Source: RYN-230 sp963844695 (GTDB lineage Bacteria > Actinomycetota > Actinomycetes > Streptosporangiales > Streptosporangiaceae). Taken from it: DNA of 64,000 nucleotides. Within the stretch, counting starts at the first letter, position 1. Every line of letters starts with the position of its first letter. The translations under genes and the position numbers were made by a program. Of this stretch, positions 1 through 8,423 are shown piece by piece. The notes beneath the pieces are model-generated. The model saw nothing but the letters and a program-made list of their open reading frames with translations, had not been told where the DNA came from and ran no database searches. The stretch is from assembly GCA_963844695.1 (NCBI GenBank), contig CAWJPL010000027.1, positions 124,001-188,000 of the forward strand. The letters run 5' to 3'.

Positions 1-1377
1 GCTGCTTCCGCGGGCTGGCTCAGGGCGTGGTGGATCTCCCCTTGCGCCCGTTTGGCCAGGCCCTCGTGGAGCGGGTCACCAGGACGGTCGCGTGATCTTG
101 TCCAGCAGGACCTGGGCTTGTCCCGGGTCGCCGGCGGTGCTCTCGGCGCGGGCGGCGGCCAGGAGCCTGCGGGCCCGGGTCTCCGGGTCCGGGCTGAGCA
201 CGGCCGCCCGGGTCAGGAACGCGGCGCTCGCCGCCCAGCCGCCCCGGATCATGGCCCGGTGCGCGGCGCGCTCGAGGCCCGCCGCCACGCCCTCGTCGGG
301 CTCGGCGGCGGCTTCGGAGAAATGCCACGCCCGCCGGTCCGGATCCTGGCCCGGATCGGTGGCGGCGGCCAGGGCCTTGTGGATCCGGCGGCGCTCGATC
401 GGGGTGGCGCTGTGGTAGATCGCGGAACGGACCAGGGGATGCCGGAACCGGACCACGGAGCCGAGGACCACCAGGTCCCCAGCCTGGGCCGGGGCGGCCG
501 AATCGGGCGTGAAACCGAGGTCACGGCCGGCCCGCCAGAGCAGGGCGGGGTCTCCCGTCGGCTCGGCGGCCGCGGTCAGCAGCAGCGTCTGGGTGGCGGC
601 CGGAAGACCGCGCGTCTGCCGCAGGAACCCGGCTTCGAGCTGGGGGCCGAGCGGCAAGAGCTCGGGCAGCGGGTCCCCGCCGGTGAGCTGGGCGGGGGTG
701 AGTTCCTGGCCGACCTCGATGAGCGCCAGCGGGTTGCCCCGGGTCTGCGCCACGATCCGCGTGCCGACCTCGTCGTCGAGGTCACCGATCCCGGCGCAGA
801 GCAGCTCGCGGGCGGCTGGCGCAGGCAGTCCCGGCAGATGGACATCGGGGAGGTCAGCGAACCCGGCCGGCCGGTCCGAGGGCTCGCGGACGGCGAACAG
901 GATCGCGATGGCGTCGGCGTGCAGGCGGCGGGCCACGAACGCCAGCACGGCCGCGGACTCGCGGTCAAGCCATTGCGCGTCGTCGACGACGCACAGCAGT
1001 CCTCGCTGGCTGGCCAGATGACCCAGCAAGGTCAAGGTCGCGAGGGCGACCAGGAAACGGTCGGGTGGCCCCCGGTCGCGGAGCCCGAACGCTGAGTTCA
1101 GGGCGTCGCGCTGGGGAGGCGGGAGGGCGGCGACGTCGCCGAGGTAGGGCAGCAGCAGCTGATGCAGCCCGGCGAAGCCCAGCTCCATCTCCGACTCGAC
1201 CGCCTCGACCCGGGCGACCTCCAGGTCCGCCGCGGCGCTGACCGCGTAGTCCAGCAGAGCGGTCTTACCGATCCCGGGTTCGCCGCGCAGCACCAGGACG
1301 CCGCTCAGGCCCTGGCGGGCGGCCGCAAGAACGCGATCTACCCGATCGCGCTCATCGGCGCGACCCAGCAGCGTCAT
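1..1377 (-). CDS. LuxR-type large ATPase regulator, N-terminal part, frameshifted, truncated by window edge
   Basis: This is the N-terminal part of a LAL-type transcription regulator (AAA ATPase plus C-terminal LuxR HTH). Such proteins are usually about 900 aa; only about 450 are in the window and the HTH lies outside it. The Walker A motif is GEPGIGKT (about residues 25-32) and the Walker B region is LLCVVDDAQWLD. I chose the ATG at 1377 (MTLLGRADERD) because LLGR is the usual start of the ATPase module and GGTGAGG precedes it. The reading frame stops at 76-78, yet one base over the frame continues as GDPLHEGLAKRAQGEIHHAL, the normal helical-repeat sequence of the family. A one-base insertion near 79-92 is therefore likely. 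Without that correction the gene would be a truncated ATPase. Confidence 0.8.
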
Positions 1378-1576
1378 GAACCTCACCCTACGCGCAGTTA
1401 GTGACGGCAACCGGTCCCGGTCGTTACGGCCGCCTGTCCCGCGCACCGTCGCCCCGCGTACGGCGCCCGGGCCACTACGCGGTTCGCGGGATTCGATGCC
1501 AGCCGGATTCAGGTCACGGTGAAGTAACAGACCTTGCTGATTGCCGGAGCAGGGCGTCAGCAGACGGGACCACGTC

Positions 1577-2377
1577 ATGAAAGCCACCCGCACGCACGTC
1601 ATCTTCATTCACGGCATGTGGCTGCACGCCTCCAGCTGGAATCCCTGGCTCGAGCATTTCCGCGCGGCCGGCTACGAGCCGATCGCCCCCGGCTGGCCCG
1701 GAGAGCCGGACACCGTGGCGGAGGCGCGGGAGCACCCCGAACTGGTGGCCGACAAGACCATCGACGACGCCATCGCCCACTACACGAAGATCATCGACTC
1801 CCTCGACGCGGGCCCGATCCTCATCGGGCACTCCTTCGGGGGCCTGCTCGCCGAGAAGCTGCTCGGCCAGGGGATCGGCGTCGCCGGTGTCGCCATCGAT
1901 CCCGCGCAGATCAAGGGGGTCCTGCCGCTTCCGCTCGCCCAGCTCCGCGCGGCGCTGCCCGCCCTGCGCAATCCAGCCAACCTGCACAAGTCCGTGTCCC
2001 TGACGGAAAAGGAGTTCAAGTTCGGGTTCGGCAACGCCCTCACCGAGGAAGAGTCCGCTGAGCTGTACGAGAAATGGGCCATCCCGTCACCGGCCCGGCC
2101 GGTGTTCGAGGCGGCGGCGGCCAACTTCACGCTCCACTCACAGGCCGCCGTCAACACCGGCAACGAGACCCGCGGCCCGCTGCTGCTCACCTCCGGGACA
2201 GCGGACCACACGGTCCCGGACGTCACCACCCGCTCCACGTTCAAGCAGTACCGGCACTCGACGGCCGTCACCGAACTCAGGCAGTTCGAGAACCGCGGCC
2301 ACTCCCTCGCGATCGACAGCGGCTGGAAAGACGTCGCGGACGCCACCCTCGAATGGCTCAGGGCCCAGGGACTCTGA
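1577..2377 (+). CDS. alpha/beta-fold hydrolase
   Basis: This is a soluble 266-aa alpha/beta hydrolase. The oxyanion-hole motif IHGMWLHASSW lies near the N-terminus, the nucleophile elbow is GHSFGG (about residue 86), a GTADHTVPD acid loop follows, and the catalytic His is in NRGHSLAID near the end. I chose the ATG at 1577 (MKATRTHVIFIHG) because the hydrolase core begins immediately after it; in-frame sequence upstream is not conserved-looking. A second hydrolase of similar build follows 115 bp downstream on the same strand, so the two may be co-transcribed. The substrate is not predictable; small esters or lactones are typical for this branch. Confidence 0.85.
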   Translation: MKATRTHVIFIHGMWLHASSWNPWLEHFRAAGYEPIAPGWPGEPDTVAEAREHPELVADKTIDDAIAHYTKIIDSLDAGPILIGHSFGGLLAEKLLGQGIGVAGVAIDPAQIKGVLPLPLAQLRAALPALRNPANLHKSVSLTEKEFKFGFGNALTEEESAELYEKWAIPSPARPVFEAAAANFTLHSQAAVNTGNETRGPLLLTSGTADHTVPDVTTRSTFKQYRHSTAVTELRQFENRGHSLAIDSGWKDVADATLEWLRAQGL

Positions 2378-2492
2378 CGGCCGGGGACCGGCCGGGCCAG
2401 GCCGCTGACCTGGCACCGCCAGCAAGACCTGACCACGCCCTCGCTGCCCGGCCGCCGGGCAGCGGCACACCGCTCTGAAAGGAATCATCACC

Positions 2493-3194
2493 TTGAGTAC
2501 CCAACCGAACATCGTCCTGGTCCACGGCGCGTGGGCCGACGGCTCCTGCTGGAGCGCCGTCATCGAGCGGCTGCAGGCCGACGGCTACCACGTCACCGCG
2601 CCCCAGTTCCCGGAGAGCTCGCTCGCCGCCGACGTGGCCCGGCTGCGCCAGGTGCTGGATCGCCAGGACGGCCCGACCGTCGTGGCCGGCCACTCCTACG
2701 GCGGGCAGATCATGACCGCTCTGGGCACCGACGCGCCGAACGCCGTCGCCTTGGTCTACATCGCGGCCTTCGGGCTTGACCAGGGCGAGACGATCGGCGG
2801 GCTGCTGGCCCAGGGACCGCCGACCCCGGCGCTCGCGCACCTGGACATCGACAAGCAGGGCTTCGCCTGGATTCCCGAGGACGACTTCGTGAACCACTTC
2901 GCGGCGGACGTGGACCCGGTCAAGGCCCGGGTCATGTTCGCCGTGCAGCAAGCGCTGGCCGCCAGCACCCTGGAGGACGTCATGGGCGTCCCGGCCTGGA
3001 AGTCGCTGCCGACCTGGTTCCTCGTCGCCGATGGCGACCAGGCCATCCCGCCCGACGCCGAGCGCCAGTTCGCCGCCCGGATGGGGGCCACCACCGTCGA
3101 GGTGGCGACCAACCACGTCGCGATGGTCTCCCACCCCGACGACGTGGTCCAGCTCATCGAGACGGCCGCCCAGGCGGTCCAGGCGGGAGCCTAG
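2493..3194 (+). CDS. alpha/beta-fold hydrolase, TTG start
   Basis: This is a 233-aa alpha/beta hydrolase. Motifs are VLVHGAWADGSCW (oxyanion region, residues 8-20), nucleophile elbow GHSYGG, acid region ADGDQAIPP and catalytic His in NHVAMVSHP. The start is TTG at 2493, placed 8 bases after AAAGGAAT, and no better start lies nearby. It resembles the small EstC/salicylate-esterase-like hydrolases common in soil bacteria, whose substrates are mostly unknown. It lies directly downstream of another alpha/beta hydrolase. Its last 41 bases overlap the 3' end of the convergent NTF2-like gene. Confidence 0.87.
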   Translation: MSTQPNIVLVHGAWADGSCWSAVIERLQADGYHVTAPQFPESSLAADVARLRQVLDRQDGPTVVAGHSYGGQIMTALGTDAPNAVALVYIAAFGLDQGETIGGLLAQGPPTPALAHLDIDKQGFAWIPEDDFVNHFAADVDPVKARVMFAVQQALAASTLEDVMGVPAWKSLPTWFLVADGDQAIPPDAERQFAARMGATTVEVATNHVAMVSHPDDVVQLIETAAQAVQAGA

Positions 3195-3648
3195 CCAGGG
3201 CGGGGACACCCAGCTGGGCGGTGAGAGTCGCGTGATCCCACAAGATCCGCTGCGACCGGATCCGCCCACGCTCGAAGCCCACGATCGCGACGGCGAGCAC
3301 CTCAGCTCGCCGCCGCGTCGGGGCGACCCCCGGCAGCAGCCAGGGCAGCTCCTGGTCGTGGGTGAACGACACCGTCGTCTCGTCGACCAGGTGGAAGCGG
3401 TCCACGGTCCGGGACCTCCGGGTCAGGACCAGGTCGGCGGGCACGTGGGGGAGGAACGCCTCGGCGTAGAACCGCTCGAAGGCCTCGCGCCCGGCGGCAC
3501 CGGTCATGGCCGGGAGGTGCCAGACCGACGGCTCGCCCGCCAGCTGCGCCAGCGACGCCGCCAGGTCGCGGCGGACGAGCGCCGCTTCCCGGTGCTCGTC
3601 CCACACCCGCTCCAGCTCCCGCATGAACTGTGCGATCGCGGTGGTCAC
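3154..3648 (-). CDS. NTF2-like (SnoaL-type) protein
   Basis: This 164-aa protein has the layout of the NTF2/SnoaL cone fold: an N-terminal helix pair, then FYAEAFLPHVPADLV, a VDRFHLVDETTVSFTHDQE strand pair and a terminal AVAIVGFERGRIRSQRILWD strand. The family contains isomerases, hydrolases and ligand-binding proteins, so the role cannot be fixed. The GTG start at 3648 overlaps the stop of the upstream coiled-coil gene (GTGA), which suggests translational coupling. The 3' end overlaps the convergent hydrolase by 41 bp, so the two transcripts would be antisense at their ends. Confidence 0.72.
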   Translation of the reverse strand: MTTAIAQFMRELERVWDEHREAALVRRDLAASLAQLAGEPSVWHLPAMTGAAGREAFERFYAEAFLPHVPADLVLTRRSRTVDRFHLVDETTVSFTHDQELPWLLPGVAPTRRRAEVLAVAIVGFERGRIRSQRILWDHATLTAQLGVPALARLPPGPPGRPSR

Positions 3649-4056
3649 CTGCCCCCCTCCGTCAGGGGCCCGCGTCGCGCCTGGCTGCGGGCGGTCTCTC
3701 TATCTGTCGCCGACTGTTCCTGGCTGGCGCGCTGAGCCTGGCGCCGCAGCAGGGCCTCGCAGCGGTCCATGGCGGCGGCGCTCCTGGCGATGAGCTGGCG
3801 GGACCGGGTGATCGCTTCCTGGGCCCGCTGGTGCACGCTCTCCGTGGACACCCCCGAGCCCCGCATCAGCTGGTCGATCCGGGCCTCCCGCTGATCGATC
3901 CGGGCGCTCCCGCTGGTCGGCCGCGTGCTCCCGCTGGTCGGCCCGGGTCTCCCGCTGGCCGGCGGCGTGCTCCCACTGGTCGGCCAGGTCCTCGCGCCGG
4001 TCGGCCAGGTCGTCCCGCTGGTCAGCCTGATCATTGCGCTGGTCTGCTGGCCCCAT
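3645..4056 (-). CDS. heptad-repeat coiled-coil protein, frameshifted
   Basis: This is a short, highly charged protein of about 136 aa if a break is repaired. Residues 4-50 are tandem heptads of the type ADQREHA and LADRRED, predicting a long continuous helix or coiled coil. The second half (HQRAQEAITRSRQLIARSA and AALLRRQAQRASQEQ-like segments) is also helical. The N-terminal frame (ATG at 4056) leaves the expected sequence at about 3902-3904, where one extra G/C in a run of three shifts the frame; the other frame resumes as RIDQREARIDQLMRG. Similar repeat proteins occur near GAF/ANTAR and stress genes in actinobacteria, but no function is assigned. The stop overlaps the start of the NTF2-like gene. 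Confidence 0.62.
3903..4050 (-). repeat. degenerate 21-bp tandem repeats encoding heptads
   Basis: Six to seven imperfect 21-bp units around GACCAGCGGGAGC-type sequence encode the A-D-Q-R-E-x-A heptads of the coiled-coil gene. Tandem arrays like this are prone to length change, and a frame break lies at one end of the array. Confidence 0.7.
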
Positions 4057-4432
4057 GTATCAGAGGATGCCCGGTCGCCGCGCCCAAGTCGATGATGATC
4101 ATCCGTTTATGCGCCGATGTGCGACGGCCCGGACGGAGCGGTGGGGGAGCCCGGAGCGGAGCGCTGGGAGAGCCCCGGGCGGACCCCCGGACGGAGCGGT
4201 CGAAGAGCAGAGCGACGCGGCGGGGGAGCGCAGGCGGTAGCAGAGCGGAACCGTGCGGAGGCAGAGGGGAGCCGCGACGGATGAGGCCTGTGCGATAGAG
4301 TGAGGCAACACGGTACATCGTGAGGCGCAGCCATCAGGGCGCGCCGGTCGTACGTCGCTCGGTGAGCGAGCTGGTTTCCACGGACGTGGCGGCCCTCAAA
4401 TGCGGCCACCCTAGTCTCGGAGACATTCCTGT
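4057..4432 (+). promoter_or_regulatory. 376-bp upstream region of the DEAD-box helicase gene
   Basis: No gene is supported here. About 4139-4265 is purine-rich with many GGAGCGG-type words and G runs. A -10-like TAGAGT lies at 4296-4301, which would give a 5' leader of about 125 nt before the helicase start. No clear -35 and no riboswitch was recognised. Long leaders are common on cold-inducible helicase genes, but regulation is only inferred. Confidence 0.35.
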
Positions 4433-5935
4433 ATGACAGCTCTGCCTATTGACCAAACGCATGCCCGCCGGCGGCGGCGCAGCCGTGGTAAGCCCGCGGC
4501 CGGCAGCCGCCGTCAGTCCCGGCCAGTACCGGCCAGCCCAGTACCGGCAGCCGCCCGACGCAGCCCGGCCCAGGCCAGGCCAGCCCCACCCCGGGCGGCG
4601 GGGTACCGGCCGCGCCCTGCACCGCAGTCTGCGCCAGACGACCTTTCCGAGGTCGCCGCGCTCAGCATGACCTTCGCCGACTTCGGCGTTCCCGCGCCGC
4701 TGGTCAACGTCCTGACCGGGACGGGCATCCTCACGCCGTTCCCGATCCAGGCCGCCACCCTGCCCGACGCCCTGGCCGGGCTGGACATCCTGGGCCGCGG
4801 GCGGACCGGTTCCGGCAAGACGCTGGGGTTCGCGATCCCGCTTGTCGCGGGCCTGGCGGACGGGCACACCCTCGCCTGCCACCCGCGCGGCCTCGTCCTG
4901 GTACCCACCCGGGAACTGGCCAGCCAGGTGCACGCCGTGATCGCGCCGCTGGCCGCGGCGATGAACCTGACGGCGACGACCATCTTCGGCGGCATCGGGC
5001 AGAACGCGCAGGTGACGGCGCTCCGTAACCGGGTGGACATCGTCGTCGCGTGCCCGGGGCGGCTGGCCGACCTCATCGAGCAGGGGCACTGCCACCTGAG
5101 CGACGTGGAGATCAGCGTGGTCGACGAGGCCGACCACATGGCCGACCTGGGATTCCTGCCGGTGGTGCGGCGGCTGATGGAGGCCACCCCACCGGAGGGC
5201 CAGCGGATGCTGTTCTCCGCCACCCTGGACAAGGCCGTGGACGTGCTGGTCCGGCGATTCCTCAGCGACCCGGCGGTGCATTCGGTCGACTCGGCCGCGG
5301 CCGCCCCGGCCGCCATGGTCCATCACCTGCTCACCGTCTCGCCCGGGGACCGGGTGAACGTGGTCGCCGCGCTGGCAGGCGGCGACAACCGGTCGCTGGT
5401 CTTCACCCGCACCAAGCACGGCGCGCAGAAGCTCACCCGTCAGCTGACCGTGGCCGGGGTTCCCGCGGCCGAACTGCACGGCAACCTGAGGCAGGGCGCC
5501 CGGGAACGGAACCTGGCGTCCTTCGCCTCTGGCGCCGCCCGGGTTCTGGTCGCCACGGACATCGCGGCCCGCGGAATCCACGTGGACGGCATCGACCTGG
5601 TGATCCACGCTGACCCGCCGACCGAGCACAAGGCCTACCTGCACCGATCGGGCCGCACCGCCCGGGCCGGCGCGGCCGGCGTAGTGATCACCGTGCAGAC
5701 ACCCGCGCAAGCGGGCGACGTGCGCGTCCTGATGCGCCAGGCCGGCGTGGCCCCGCTGACGGCCAACGTCAGCCCCGGCTCAGCGCTGGTGCGTTCCATC
5801 GCCGGTCCGCGGGCCAGCCGGGCCGGTTCGGCCGCAGCGCTCCCCGCCCGTGAGGCGCCGGCCGTCGCCCGGCCCGGCACCGGGAGCGGCGCGGTCGCGA
5901 TGTCCGCCGGATACCGGGGACGCCGCAGGCGCTGA
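4433..5935 (+). CDS. DEAD-box ATP-dependent RNA helicase
   Basis: This 500-aa SF2 RNA helicase unwinds or remodels RNA in the cytoplasm. The first 75 residues are basic and Pro/Arg/Ala-rich (a likely disordered RNA-binding tail). Then come the Q-motif region FADFGVPAP with FPIQA, Walker A RTGSGKT (about residue 125), PTRELASQV (Ia), DEAD (about 231-234), FSAT (about 260), ATDIAARGIHVDG (V) and HRSGRTARAG (VI, about 403). All motifs needed for ATP hydrolysis are intact. The length is typical of the actinobacterial RhlE/CsdA-like group, so a role in cold-stress RNA handling or ribosome assembly is plausible. The cold-shock gene 245 bp downstream fits that idea. Confidence 0.93.
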   Translation: MTALPIDQTHARRRRRSRGKPAAGSRRQSRPVPASPVPAAARRSPAQARPAPPRAAGYRPRPAPQSAPDDLSEVAALSMTFADFGVPAPLVNVLTGTGILTPFPIQAATLPDALAGLDILGRGRTGSGKTLGFAIPLVAGLADGHTLACHPRGLVLVPTRELASQVHAVIAPLAAAMNLTATTIFGGIGQNAQVTALRNRVDIVVACPGRLADLIEQGHCHLSDVEISVVDEADHMADLGFLPVVRRLMEATPPEGQRMLFSATLDKAVDVLVRRFLSDPAVHSVDSAAAAPAAMVHHLLTVSPGDRVNVVAALAGGDNRSLVFTRTKHGAQKLTRQLTVAGVPAAELHGNLRQGARERNLASFASGAARVLVATDIAARGIHVDGIDLVIHADPPTEHKAYLHRSGRTARAGAAGVVITVQTPAQAGDVRVLMRQAGVAPLTANVSPGSALVRSIAGPRASRAGSAAALPAREAPAVARPGTGSGAVAMSAGYRGRRRR

Positions 5936-6179
5936 CCCCATAGCCCGCAGGCCCCCTGTCCCGGAGACCGGGAAGGGCGCGAGGGCGGGAATACCCGGCC
6001 GCGGCAGGACGCTATTCGTAGAAGTTGTTGTCGACGTTGGCGATCGTGAAGGCGCCCGCATTTTCGACAGTGGGCGTTTGCCGTTCGGCTGTGGATCCTT
6101 TCCTCCCGATGGCGGGCAACCAGCAGCTGGCCCGCGCAACCCGCGCGGGCTTGGAGCTCGTCTTTGAAGGAGACAGCAG
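5936..6179 (+). promoter_or_regulatory. leader of the cold-shock gene
   Basis: This 244-bp gap contains no gene. The stretch 6011-6070 is noticeably AT-richer than its surroundings, as expected for a promoter or structured cold-shock leader. A strong Shine-Dalgarno AAGGAGAC lies at about 6167-6174, just before the ATG at 6180. A temperature-responsive leader is a family expectation, not something shown here. Confidence 0.4.
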
Positions 6180-6383
6180 ATGGCGCAAGGCACCGTGAAG
6201 TGGTTCAACCCCGATAAGGGCTTCGGCTTCATCGCCCCCGACGACGGCACCGCCGACGTCTTCGTCCACCACTCGGCGATCGACATGGGTGGTTACCGCA
6301 CCCTGGCCGAGAACCAGAAGGTGGAGTACACCACCAAGCAGGGCCCGAAGGGCCCGCAGGCCGATCAGGTTCACGCAGTCTGA
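6180..6383 (+). CDS. cold-shock domain protein (CspA family)
   Basis: This 67-aa single cold-shock-domain protein is a nucleic-acid chaperone that keeps mRNA single-stranded. RNP1 is KGFGFI (residues 14-19) and RNP2 is VFVHHS (27-32); the start MAQGTVKWFN and the C-terminal GPQADQV are standard for actinobacterial Csp proteins. It is full length. A strong ribosome site (GAAGGAG) precedes the ATG. A 13-bp-stem hairpin lies 14 bases after the stop and probably ends the transcript. Confidence 0.96.
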   Translation: MAQGTVKWFNPDKGFGFIAPDDGTADVFVHHSAIDMGGYRTLAENQKVEYTTKQGPKGPQADQVHAV

Positions 6384-6396
6384 CGGTTCGCAAGCG

Positions 6397-6426
6397 GCAG
6401 GCCCGCGCCCCAGGGCGCGGGCCTGC
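6397..6426 (+). terminator. hairpin terminator after the cold-shock gene
   Basis: This is a perfect inverted repeat: the arm GCAGGCCCGCGCC (6397-6409) pairs with GGCGCGGGCCTGC (6414-6426) around a 4-base loop. No U-tract follows, which is usual for high-GC actinobacterial terminators. Confidence 0.75.
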
Positions 6427-6526
6427 GGCATACTCGTCCTAAGTACTAGCCGCCCGGACCCTGCGGCGCCACTGACGCCCAGCGGCCGGCTACCGGCCGC
6501 GCGATGCTCACCGCAGGAGGACGAGG

Positions 6527-7605
6527 GTGACCGTTGACGCGGCAAGTCCAGCTGCCGAACGCCCACCGATAGCCAGGCCGGAAACAGCGGACGCCGGCCC
6601 GGGCAGCGACTACGCGCAACTGTCCCGCCTGGTGCGGGCAGCCGGCCTGCTGCGCCGGCGCCGCGGCTACTACACCGTCAAGATCGGCGTCAACCTGCTC
6701 CTGCTGCTCGGCGGGTGGGCCGTCGTTCTTCCTGCTCGGCCGCTCCTGGTGGCAGCTGCTGGTCGCGGTCTTCCTGGGCGTGATGTTCACCCAGACCGGG
6801 TTCATCGGGCATGACGCCGGTCACCGGCAGATCTCCGGTTCCAAGCGGACCGACGACGTGATCGGCCGGATTCACGGCAACCTGCTGATCGGGCTCAGCT
6901 TCGGCTGGTGGACGTCCAAGCACAACCGGCACCACGCCCACCCCAACCAGGTCGGCCGGGATCCCGACATCGGGGGCCGGGCGGTCGCCTTCACCCCGGA
7001 ACAAGCCCGGGAGCGCGGCGGCCTCGGCCGCCTGCTGGCCGGCTACCAGGCCTGGCTGTTCTTCCCCATGCTGCTGCTGGAGGGCCTGCACCTGCACGTC
7101 GCCGGGTTCCGGACCCTGCTGGGCGGCCGGAGCACGACGGTCAAGCTGGTGGACGGGGCCCTGCTGGCCGCGCACATCATCGGCTACCTGGTCGCGGTGT
7201 TCCTGGTGCTGTCCCCGGTCCAGGCGGTGGCCTTCCTGCTCATCCAGCAGGGTGTGTTCGGGCTCTACCTGGGCTGCTCGTTCGCGCCCGAATCACAAGG
7301 GCATGGCCATGTTCGGCGAGGACGAGAAGGTCGACTTCCTCCGCCGCCAGGTCGTCACCTCCCGGAACATCCGCGGTAACTGGTTCAACGACTTCGCCCT
7401 CGGCGGCCTCAACTACCAGATCGAGCACCACCTGTTCCCCTCCATGCCCCGGCCCAGCCTGCGCCGCGCCCAGGCCCCCGTGCGCGCGTTCTGCGAGCAG
7501 CACGGCATCGCCTACCACGAGACAGGCCTGGTGGATTCCTACGTCCAGGTCCTGCGGCACCTGAACACCGTCGGCGGCCCGCTTCGCCCGGAGCTCGAGT
7601 ACTGA
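6527..7605 (+). pseudogene. fatty acid desaturase with two frameshifts
   Basis: Three overlapping frames together form one membrane fatty-acid desaturase (acyl-CoA or acyl-lipid type) of about 358 aa. The first frame (GTG at 6527 after GCAGGAGG) gives the N-terminus and the first membrane segment. The second gives GHDAGHRQ (His box 1), HNRHHAHPN (His box 2) and two membrane spans. The third gives the SFAPNHKGM segment and QIEHHLFPSMPRP (His box 3). Each junction is a +1 step: near 6724 (GTCGTTC) and near 7287-7290 (GCGCCC). All three histidine boxes survive, so a functional gene hidden by two inserted bases is as likely as a true pseudogene. The product would insert a double bond into membrane lipids, fitting the adjacent cold-shock gene. 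Confidence 0.78.
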
Positions 7606-7672
7606 CCGGAGCCCGGGTACCGATTTGTGCCAGTCTGGGTGATGCCGCTGGACGAGCTGGGAGGTGGGACGC

Positions 7673-7972
7673 ATGACTGCGTCCGATGTGTGGGTCGCCA
7701 AGGACGACGGCAGTGACATCATCCGGGCCGCGTCCATCGTGGCGGTCGGCCGGGACTACAACGGCAACGTGACCGTCCGGCTGGCCGGCGGGGAGCAATC
7801 AGCCGTGACTCTCGTGGCGATCGCCCCGCACGAGGGGCAGCACACGCCGGAGGACTTCCACCACCAGCTGATCCGGATCGTGGCCGAGTTGTCCGACGCG
7901 TCAGGGTCCGCGGTGGTCCACCCGGTGTATGACGAGCCGGAAGGCTGGCGCTGGGTCACAGCACCGCTGTAA
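7673..7972 (+). CDS. small conserved-looking protein of unknown function
   Basis: This is a 99-aa protein that I do not recognise as a named family. The N-terminal half (DGSDIIRAASIVAVGRDY then VTVRLAGGEQSAVTLV) looks like a small beta-barrel; the C-terminal half is one helix plus a strand (DFHHQLIRIVAELSDA). It has no membrane segment and no cysteines. The ATG at 7673 is preceded by GGGAGGTGGGAC, a strong ribosome site. It lies between the broken desaturase and a small CarD-like protein on the same strand. Confidence 0.65.
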   Translation: MTASDVWVAKDDGSDIIRAASIVAVGRDYNGNVTVRLAGGEQSAVTLVAIAPHEGQHTPEDFHHQLIRIVAELSDASGSAVVHPVYDEPEGWRWVTAPL

Positions 7973-8030
7973 GGCCCAGTACCTGGGGTATCCCCGGATG
8001 CGTGGCTCGCCCTGACCGGCCTGCAGGCCG

Positions 8031-8042
8031 CATACTGGTCTT
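8031..8042 (+). promoter_or_regulatory. possible leaderless promoter for a short upstream ORF
   Basis: CATACT stands six bases before a GTG at 8043, the spacing seen for leaderless starts elsewhere in the window. The GTG opens a 7-codon ORF (8043-8066) whose stop overlaps the GTG start of the next gene. Confidence 0.35.
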
Positions 8043-8062
8043 GTGAGAAACCAGCCCACGCC

Positions 8063-8272
8063 GTGACCCGGCGTCCCGTCCCCGGAAGCCCGTTCAATAG
8101 GCCGACGCCCGCACCGCAGCCTGTCGAGGAGTTCGAGGCGCAGGACCTGGTGACGCATGACCGGTATGGCCTCGGCCGCGTGGTCACTATCGAAGCGGGG
8201 GCCGTGGTCGTCGAGTTCGGCGCCGTCACGCACCGGATCAACGCGCCCTATGCCAAGCTGACCAAGCTCTGA
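8063..8272 (+). CDS. small CarD/Tudor-like domain protein
   Basis: This is a 69-aa protein whose second half (DLVTHDRYGLGRVVTIEAG followed by VVVEFG) matches the start of the CarD/TRCF-RID type beta-barrel, in which a VxHxxyGxGxV motif is typical. CarD-like barrels bind RNA polymerase beta, but this protein lacks the helical DNA-binding part, so only a fold resemblance is claimed. The GTG start at 8063 overlaps the stop of a 7-codon ORF (GTGA), suggesting re-initiation. The last codons lie in an 11-bp tandem duplication that runs past the stop codon. Confidence 0.55.
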   Translation: MTRRPVPGSPFNRPTPAPQPVEEFEAQDLVTHDRYGLGRVVTIEAGAVVVEFGAVTHRINAPYAKLTKL

Positions 8273-8282
8273 CCAAGCTCTG
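8260..8282 (+). repeat. 11-bp tandem duplication across a stop codon
   Basis: GACCAAGCTCT occurs twice in direct succession, preceded by a near-copy (GCCAAGCT). The first complete copy ends at the gene's TGA stop. The duplicate lies in the intergenic DNA. Confidence 0.6.
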
Positions 8283-8410
8283 TCCCGGCCACCCGGCCCC
8301 GGCGGAAAGCCGGCCGCCGGGTCGGCCTGGGCCCGCCCTGACCTGCCCGGGTGGGACTGGCCCGCGTCGTCGGCAGCCAGAAACCGGCAAATTTTTTCCG
8401 GAAACTATGG

Positions 8411-8416
8411 TACTTT
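8411..8416 (+). promoter_or_regulatory. -10 element TACTTT, leaderless
   Basis: TACTTT ends seven bases before the ATG at 8424. No Shine-Dalgarno is present. The DNA just upstream is unusually AT-rich (8389-8410). Confidence 0.55.
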
Positions 8417-8423
8417 TTGGGGT

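Noticed and set aside
52..1095. Open frame on the plus strand opposite the LuxR-type gene
   Set aside because: Arg/Gly-rich translation without any domain. The minus strand has clear ATPase motifs over the same bases.
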